From Litoditis marina (Eukaryota; Nematoda; Chromadorea; Rhabditida; Rhabditidae), in NCBI GenBank assembly GCA_964036275.1, contig CAXIWQ010000049.1, positions 1-64,000 on the forward strand: DNA of 64,000 nt, read 5' to 3'. The translations under genes and the position numbers were made by a program. Below are positions 58,801 through 64,000 of the stretch, piece after piece (positions within the stretch are counted from its first letter, which is position 1; every line of letters starts with the position of its first letter). A model generated the notes under the pieces. That model saw nothing but the letters and a program-made list of their open reading frames with translations, made no database searches and was not told where the DNA came from.

Positions 58801-59535
58801 TAAAGAATTCGCCATTTCCCTTAGCGTCTGCGCTCTCTTTTGTCTCGCCAAGCACTGGTTTTACAGCGTTCTGGTAAAACTGGGCGGACGAAATGCTAAT
58901 TATATTTAAATTGTTTATTTTGTTTTTGCATCTATTTTAAATACAATCGCTAGTAGAAACAGCGATCCAAAAGCTCCGCGAGCGGTCGCGTCACGGCCGC
59001 CTACCGAATTCGCACTAGAGCAGTGTTTCTGATAACATATAACCTCGTGAAAAAACACGTTTTTCACAGAAAATCAACACTTTCTACAAAGTGAGAAACT
59101 ATTCCAAACATAGAAAAATGCAATAGGGCGATTTTACTGCCTACTAAAACCATACTTTTCAGGAATGGTCATGCTGATACTATATCGAGATGTCTGACAA
59201 GAATCACAGGAAGGAAAACAGCAAATGAGCCTACTGTACAACATATACTTAATATATCATGTAATAAACAATTTATAAATGTACGTGTTATGTTTAGTCT
59301 ACATAAAAACACTTGTTGCCCTGTTCCTTAACATTTGTGGAGATGTCCAATTTGAATACAACTACCGGAAGTAAAGTGCAAGTACAGACAGACAGACAGA
59401 GCTAACATGTTAAAGAGTGCACTAAAAATGAGGGCGGGGCGACTCACAAATTACGTATATTTCACAGCAAAGAACTCTTATTCCGTATTATTCTACATTC
59501 GTAATCCTAATGAACTGCCCAGAATGTAGGGAGTG

Positions 59536-59735
59536 NNNNNNNNNNNNNNNNNNNNNNNNNNNNNNNNNNNNNNNNNNNNNNNNNNNNNNNNNNNNNNNNN
59601 NNNNNNNNNNNNNNNNNNNNNNNNNNNNNNNNNNNNNNNNNNNNNNNNNNNNNNNNNNNNNNNNNNNNNNNNNNNNNNNNNNNNNNNNNNNNNNNNNNNN
59701 NNNNNNNNNNNNNNNNNNNNNNNNNNNNNNNNNNN
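59536..59735. other. Assembly gap of 200 N
   Basis: Fixed-size run of N. Sequence on the two sides may not be contiguous, so the distance between the channel gene fragment and element 3 is unsure. Confidence 0.99.
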
Positions 59736-61460
59736 CGAAGCAATTTGACGTTGTTTCACTATGAATAAATTAGGTTATACAGTAGAAATGCACGTGAGAG
59801 TGACACCGACTATACATTTTCTGCTAGCTAAACGTGATTTGATGACCTCCTTTTCCTCTTGAAACCTCTTTTAGCCTCAGGCAATTGTACAAAAAGAAAG
59901 CGGAATTCCGTTTCCTGCCACTTTCAAACGCATATCTCGTTCCACTTCCATATACACATGACAGCAACTGTTCATACTAGATGTACGTGAAATAGTGACG
60001 TGTACGTAAAATGTATCGTCTTTTTCTTTCGTGCACTCCAGTGCTTCACACGTTTCACGTTTGTTGTTCGCATGAAGTAGAGTTGAAAACAGCTTTCAAA
60101 CCTTAGAACTGAAGACGTTGAGCATTGTCTTTCATCATTGCATAACAACAATAATAAAAGCAACTTTTTCTCATTCAAGTGGTGTTCTTCTGTCATTTGC
60201 AATGAGTAACAACGTTTCCGATCCCATTCGCTGAATTCATTGTCACAAACTAACAAACGTGTTGGAAAACTGATAAGTTCACACGTGATTCATTTGAAAG
60301 TTCAAGCCTGTCAGCTGGTTTTCAGCCGTACTTCACGCAATCGAAAAATTTCAGATAAAAAACACAAAATTCCCAAAAATCACACTGACTACTCAGAAAG
60401 CATGAGATTATAACACAGTTCTTATGGGTTGAACGAAACTTTATAAGCTTTTGCAAGTTATCCCGAAAAATTGTGTTAATAGCTCAGAACACGATTAAGT
60501 AGAGGCGGTGAAACATTTGGAACCATTTTTGACCCTTTTAGGCGCACAGTTGGCGACACAAAAAAGTGGGGGGAAACGCCCTCTCACATTTATTTTCTAC
60601 AATAAGTTCTTTTTCTCACTTTTGTAATTTAGCAAAACAACCTTTTCAAGAGTACTGTTGGAATTGCGCAGAGTTTGAAGTTATAAAATTCGTCATTAAA
60701 CATATAAAAATAAGATGATGAAGGTAAATTTTCTTGTTTATAGAAATACATTATTACTGCTATACCGATTTCTAGTGACAAACTTGACTTTGTTCCAAGA
60801 ATAGATTCCTTTTTCTTTCTTGTTCTTTATCTCGATTCAACCCAGACTTTCTTATTACTTCCGATTTCCCCAGTTGCTCTCTTTCTTTACTCAGAAGTGT
60901 CGTAAAATATCCAAGAAAGGATCTATATTACTTTCCGACCTCTTTTGCTGCCGCTTCATCATAGACTCTTGCTTCCTCATTCCTTGTTTCGATTTGTTTC
61001 TTTTTTCATCTTCTGTTTTCCTTTCATCTCTATATTTTATGTTTTCACCGTGCTATAGAACGATTGCCCACTTTTATCTGTGTCTCTCATAATCTAGTAT
61101 CTCTAGTCGTTCTCTGCCGTGCATTTATTTATTACACGAGTTTCTTTCTTGGGGGGTCATTGCAATTTGTGCACGAATTAAGTCGAATCTTCTTCTTAAT
61201 CCTCGAAATTCTGCTAGAAACCTCCTAACGAAATGAATCGATAAAACATCGATAAGACACATTTTGCTGTGGAAATAACCTTAGTTTTTACCTTTATCTT
61301 TATATCTCCTCTCACCATTTCCCTGCTACCGTTTTGGTTACTGTCTATGACTAGACTAGTTGTAATATATCTGCTAGTTTTCCTGAAAACTTTTTCCCAC
61401 ACAATTTTTCTCAGAGTCGTCTGAGCAAATTGAGTTGTCATGTGAATAGAAAACGTGAGT
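59736..61460. other. Host sequence, no gene recognised
   Basis: AT-rich, with pyrimidine-rich stretches at 60,800-61,080. The longest open frames have no motif or splice context that I can support. Confidence 0.4.
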
Positions 61461-61706
61461 TATACAGTTAGTCACTTGCACAGTCACGTGCAACATGTTA
61501 AACACAGCAAAACTCAGAAACGTGCATGTTTCCAACTTTCGCAGAGCTTTACGTGGCTACACATTTCACTAGCTAAACTGGAAGTAAGTTGAATGTTCAC
61601 GTGAAGTTGACATTCTAATGAGAAATGGTGCACTTTGTATTGCACGTTTCTGAGTTTCGCTGTGTTTAACATGTTTCACGTGACTGTGCAATTGACCGAC
61701 AGTATA
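61461..61706. repeat. Foldback element, complete copy
   Basis: Left arm TATACAGTTAGTCACTTGCACAG onward, right arm its near reverse complement ending CTGTCGGTCAATTGCACAG when reversed. Both arms carry ACATGTTAAACACAGC and CTCAGAAACGTG. A GC-rich palindrome (GCGCAGCGCGAAGCGCTGCGC) follows at about 61,712-61,734. Confidence 0.8.
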
Positions 61707-62266
61707 TCGCGCGCAGCGCGAAGCGCTGCGCAGATTAGTTTTTGATCACAACATTGCGGACTTTCAAAAGTGGTTTTATGCCATTTTCTCAGAAACTCCT
61801 GAACGGATTTTTGAGATTTTGATGGAAAGAGATAGAGGAGGAAAGGCTTTATCATTGAGCTATTCGATATTTAATGTGCGACCAGTGATCTACAGTTATG
61901 CTGAATATCGTCTCGGAAAAATGTCTTCCGACGGCGGCCGCGTGGCGCGGCGTGGCGCGGCGGCCGCAAAACCGACGAATTAAACCGATTCGTTTGAAAT
62001 TTGAAATATAGTTAGAAACAGCAGAGTTATGTGTAAATCTGAAATCTTGGACCAATCGGTTGAAAATGAGCCATTTTATCGCCTTGGAAACATTGCATTC
62101 AGCTGCTTTCACAATCACTTCTAGATGTGCGGAGTGTGCGAAGTGAGCTGTTGTTTTGTTTTTTGGTAGTTGGAGTAGATTAAAGTATATTGAATAAGCA
62201 ATTAGGTTAATCTGTAGAGGTCCTGACTCCATAAAAAGGTTAATCGAACAAAAACAAAAATGATGT
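61707..62266. other. Host sequence, no gene recognised
   Basis: Contains the GC-rich palindrome just after the foldback and a GGCGGCCGCGTGGCGCGG inverted stretch near 61,930-61,970. No coding feature supported. Confidence 0.4.
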
Positions 62267-62338
62267 GGGCGTGAAAGGATTCGAACCCTCGGCCTACTGG
62301 ACTGTAGTGCGCTGCTCTGCCGACTGAGCCAAATCGTC
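62267..62338 (-). tRNA. tRNA-like sequence with intact pol III boxes, probably a pseudogene
   Basis: 72 nt on the minus strand. Box A (TGGCTCAGTCGG) and box B (GGTTCGAATCC) match the consensus, the D stem (GCTC/GAGC) is perfect and the T stem pairs with G-U wobbles. The 23-base spacing between D and T arms is normal, and a T run for termination lies a few bases downstream. The acceptor stem and anticodon stem do not pair well; the loop would give anticodon ACA. It is therefore a decayed tRNA or the head of a tRNA-derived SINE. Confidence 0.5.
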
Positions 62339-62779
62339 ACAAAAGAAGAAAAAATGGACGGCGCCACACGTGCGCTGCCCGAAATCAAGATTGATCACGG
62401 TTTCTGAGAGAATGCTTACTAACCAGAGTTATAACGCAGTTTATGTTCTGCAAATCAACTTAGTATTCATTGTTACGTTGAAAAAAGTTTAATAATAATT
62501 GATTTGATGCTCATTATTTCCTATCTATTGATTCATTATTTCCTTCGGAAATATAGAAAATGAGGACAATTAGTATAAAAAACGATGTAAAGTGAGAGAC
62601 GATTAGCTTTTGAGATTGAACTGCATGGAATATAGAAAAGGAGGACAATAACTCAAGAGGGAAATAAAAATCTAATCTCGCAATTTGCATGATCATCCTG
62701 ACAGACTGATTCAAAAATATATGCTAAATCTTTTAGAAAGTCCGCTTACACTAAAAACGTATCTGAAACAAAAATCAGC

Positions 62780-62905
62780 TATACTGTCAGTCTATCGCAC
62801 AGTCACGTGAAACATGTTAAACACAGCAGAACTCGGAAACGTGAAACGACAAAGTGCACACTTAGGCTATTAGAATGCTAACTTTACATGAATATTCAAG
62901 AAACT
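62780..62905. repeat. Partial copy of the 61,461 foldback family
   Basis: TATACTGTCAGTC, CACAGTCACGTG, ACATGTTAAACACAGC and then internal words matching the reverse strand of the complete copy (ACAAAGTGCAC, ATTAGAATG). Ends shortly before element 3. Confidence 0.7.
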
Positions 62906-62946
62906 TATAGTGTACTCTGTTCTGTTATCATTTTTGAACCAATGGT

Positions 62947-63440
62947 AGTAGTGTATGTTCCCCCAAAGTACCATGACACGCGAGCGGTCGGCAGCCGCGC
63001 GCGTCGCGGTCGGCAGCTGGCGCCCGCCTGAAGGCAGCCTGGGGGACAGCCCGCCGCTGGGGCGGCAACTACAAAGACCACAAAGACTACAAATCCGAAA
63101 CTACAAAGTTCAGACTACAAAATATTAAAATTATTCAAATGTTCTAAATGTTTTAAATATTAAATGCTCTAATATTTCAAATGTTTCAAAAGTTTCAAAT
63201 ATCCAAATGTTGCAAAAGTTCCAAATATGTTTCCAAGTATTTCGCAACACCTACCGTAATACCCCAAATTTTCAAATACTTGCCGCCAGATGCCACTTTC
63301 ATAGAACAATGGGAGAAGCTTAAGAGAACAATAGAGGTCACCAAAAACGCCACTAGGCCCAAAATACCAACACTTTAACAACGTTTGTTTAACGTCTGGC
63401 GTCTAGTAGTGAGTTATACTCTCTCACTACTCTAGTGCCT
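62947..63440 (+). repeat. Left terminal inverted repeat of element 3
   Basis: Closest at its outer end to element 1 (GTATGTTCCCCCAAAGTACC against GTATGTCCCCCCAAAGTACC), and at the GC-rich part to the right end of element 2 (GGCAGCTGGCGCCCGCCTG). The AT-rich zone is longer than in element 2. Confidence 0.9.
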
Positions 63441-63644
63441 AAGGACACAATTTTTTCAATCGATAACTCAGAAAGCTCACTATAGCGGCTGATGCCTACC
63501 AAGTTTATTCCGTGTCACGCGAGGGTGGCGAGAAGAACAATAGCTGGCGGTATGGATCAAAGGCACCGCAACAGACGCCATGTTCGGCAAGTTCGGTAAG
63601 AAGCCATTCCTGCTACAAGAAACTTACAAGCCGGCTGCAGGAAG

Positions 63645-63697
63645 ATGTCTTCTGATTATTGCCCACCACCGAAACGTGCAAGGACGCGTGAATTCAC
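63645..63697 (+). CDS. First exon of family B polymerase (element 3, rest outside window)
   Basis: 53 bases starting ATG TCT TCT GAT, ending in phase 2 before GTGAGT, exactly as in elements 1 and 2. It encodes MSSDYCPPPKRARTREF: the basic KRAR patch is kept although the residues after it differ from the other copies. Exon 2 is expected about 435 bp further, past the window edge. Confidence 0.65.
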
Positions 63698-64000
63698 GTG
63701 AGTTTTTTTCTTGTCCCCCTCTCTCTCTCTCTCTCTCTCGCTCTCTCTCTCTCTCGCTCTCGCTGGCTCCATTCTTTCCCTATCCCGTATTTTGAGGATT
63801 CCCAAAATTACATCATGCGTGCACGCCATTTCCCGCGAGTAAACGTCACGGCATATCTTTTCACTACGTTTTAAATCACAACTTTCCATTTGTCTCCTCG
63901 TATTTACCTTTATCCGTCTTATGTCTATCTTTTGATTCTGCCGCTCAGCGGGGTATATGTTTGTTTTCGCAAGGTCTTATGTGTAGTCAGACGTTGAAGT

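Larger units (their letters stand above)
62947..64000 (+). mobile_element. Maverick/Polinton element 3, left end only
   Basis: Starts AGTAGTGTATGTTCCCCC, same orientation as elements 1 and 2, and continues to the window edge. Left flank AATGGT. It lacks the 4.4-kb insertion seen in element 1. Its gene content beyond the first polymerase exon is outside the window. Confidence 0.93.

Noticed and set aside
60820..61092. 90-residue Phe/Ser/Leu-rich frame
   Set aside because: It arises from a pyrimidine-rich tract; no signal, domain or splice evidence supports it.

Overview
The window looks like nematode DNA, most likely Caenorhabditis or a close relative. Introns are short (about 45-180 bp in the genes below), nearly every 3' splice site is of the TTTCAG type, and one host gene fragment (a DEG/ENaC channel) is typical of worms. 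The species cannot be fixed from sequence alone. A run of 200 N at 59,536-59,735 marks an assembly gap.

Layout. (1) 1-22,409 is one satellite array with a 169-bp unit, about 132 copies, with higher-order structure and no gene. (2) From 22,410 to the window end the region is dominated by three copies of one Maverick/Polinton (large virus-like DNA transposon), all in the same orientation. Element 1 (22,410-38,312) starts inside a satellite unit, carries a 4.4-kb foreign insertion near its left end, and stops inside its packaging-ATPase gene. Element 2 (38,313-56,505) is full length with both inverted terminal repeats and begins at the exact base where element 1 stops. Element 3 (62,947 to beyond the window) shows only its left repeat and the first polymerase exon. 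(3) 56,506-62,946 is host DNA: the 3' exons of a broken DEG/ENaC gene, several foldback elements, a tRNA-like sequence and the gap.

Maverick gene plan, from element 2: left repeat; protein-primed family B DNA polymerase (+, 11 exons); a proline-rich spliced micro-gene (+); a Cys-rich spliced small gene (-); integrase with chromodomain (-); two small conserved proteins (-); packaging ATPase (-); a candidate capsid-associated protein (+); an acidic five-exon gene (+); a two-finger C2H2 protein (-); an adenain-like protease (-); a small basic protein (+); the major capsid protein (+); a two-exon Cys-containing gene (-); right repeat. The recognised virion genes are intronless, while the polymerase and four unrecognised accessory genes are spliced.

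Comparing elements 1 and 2 separates real exons from shadows and exposes breaks. Element 1 has an open polymerase frame through all 11 exons and an open integrase, but has lost everything from the ATPase N-terminus to its right end. Element 2 has every gene, but shows small indels in the second polymerase exon, in integrase and in the capsid gene. No matching 6-bp target duplication is visible at any pair of ends, so the arrangement is not a simple nested insertion.
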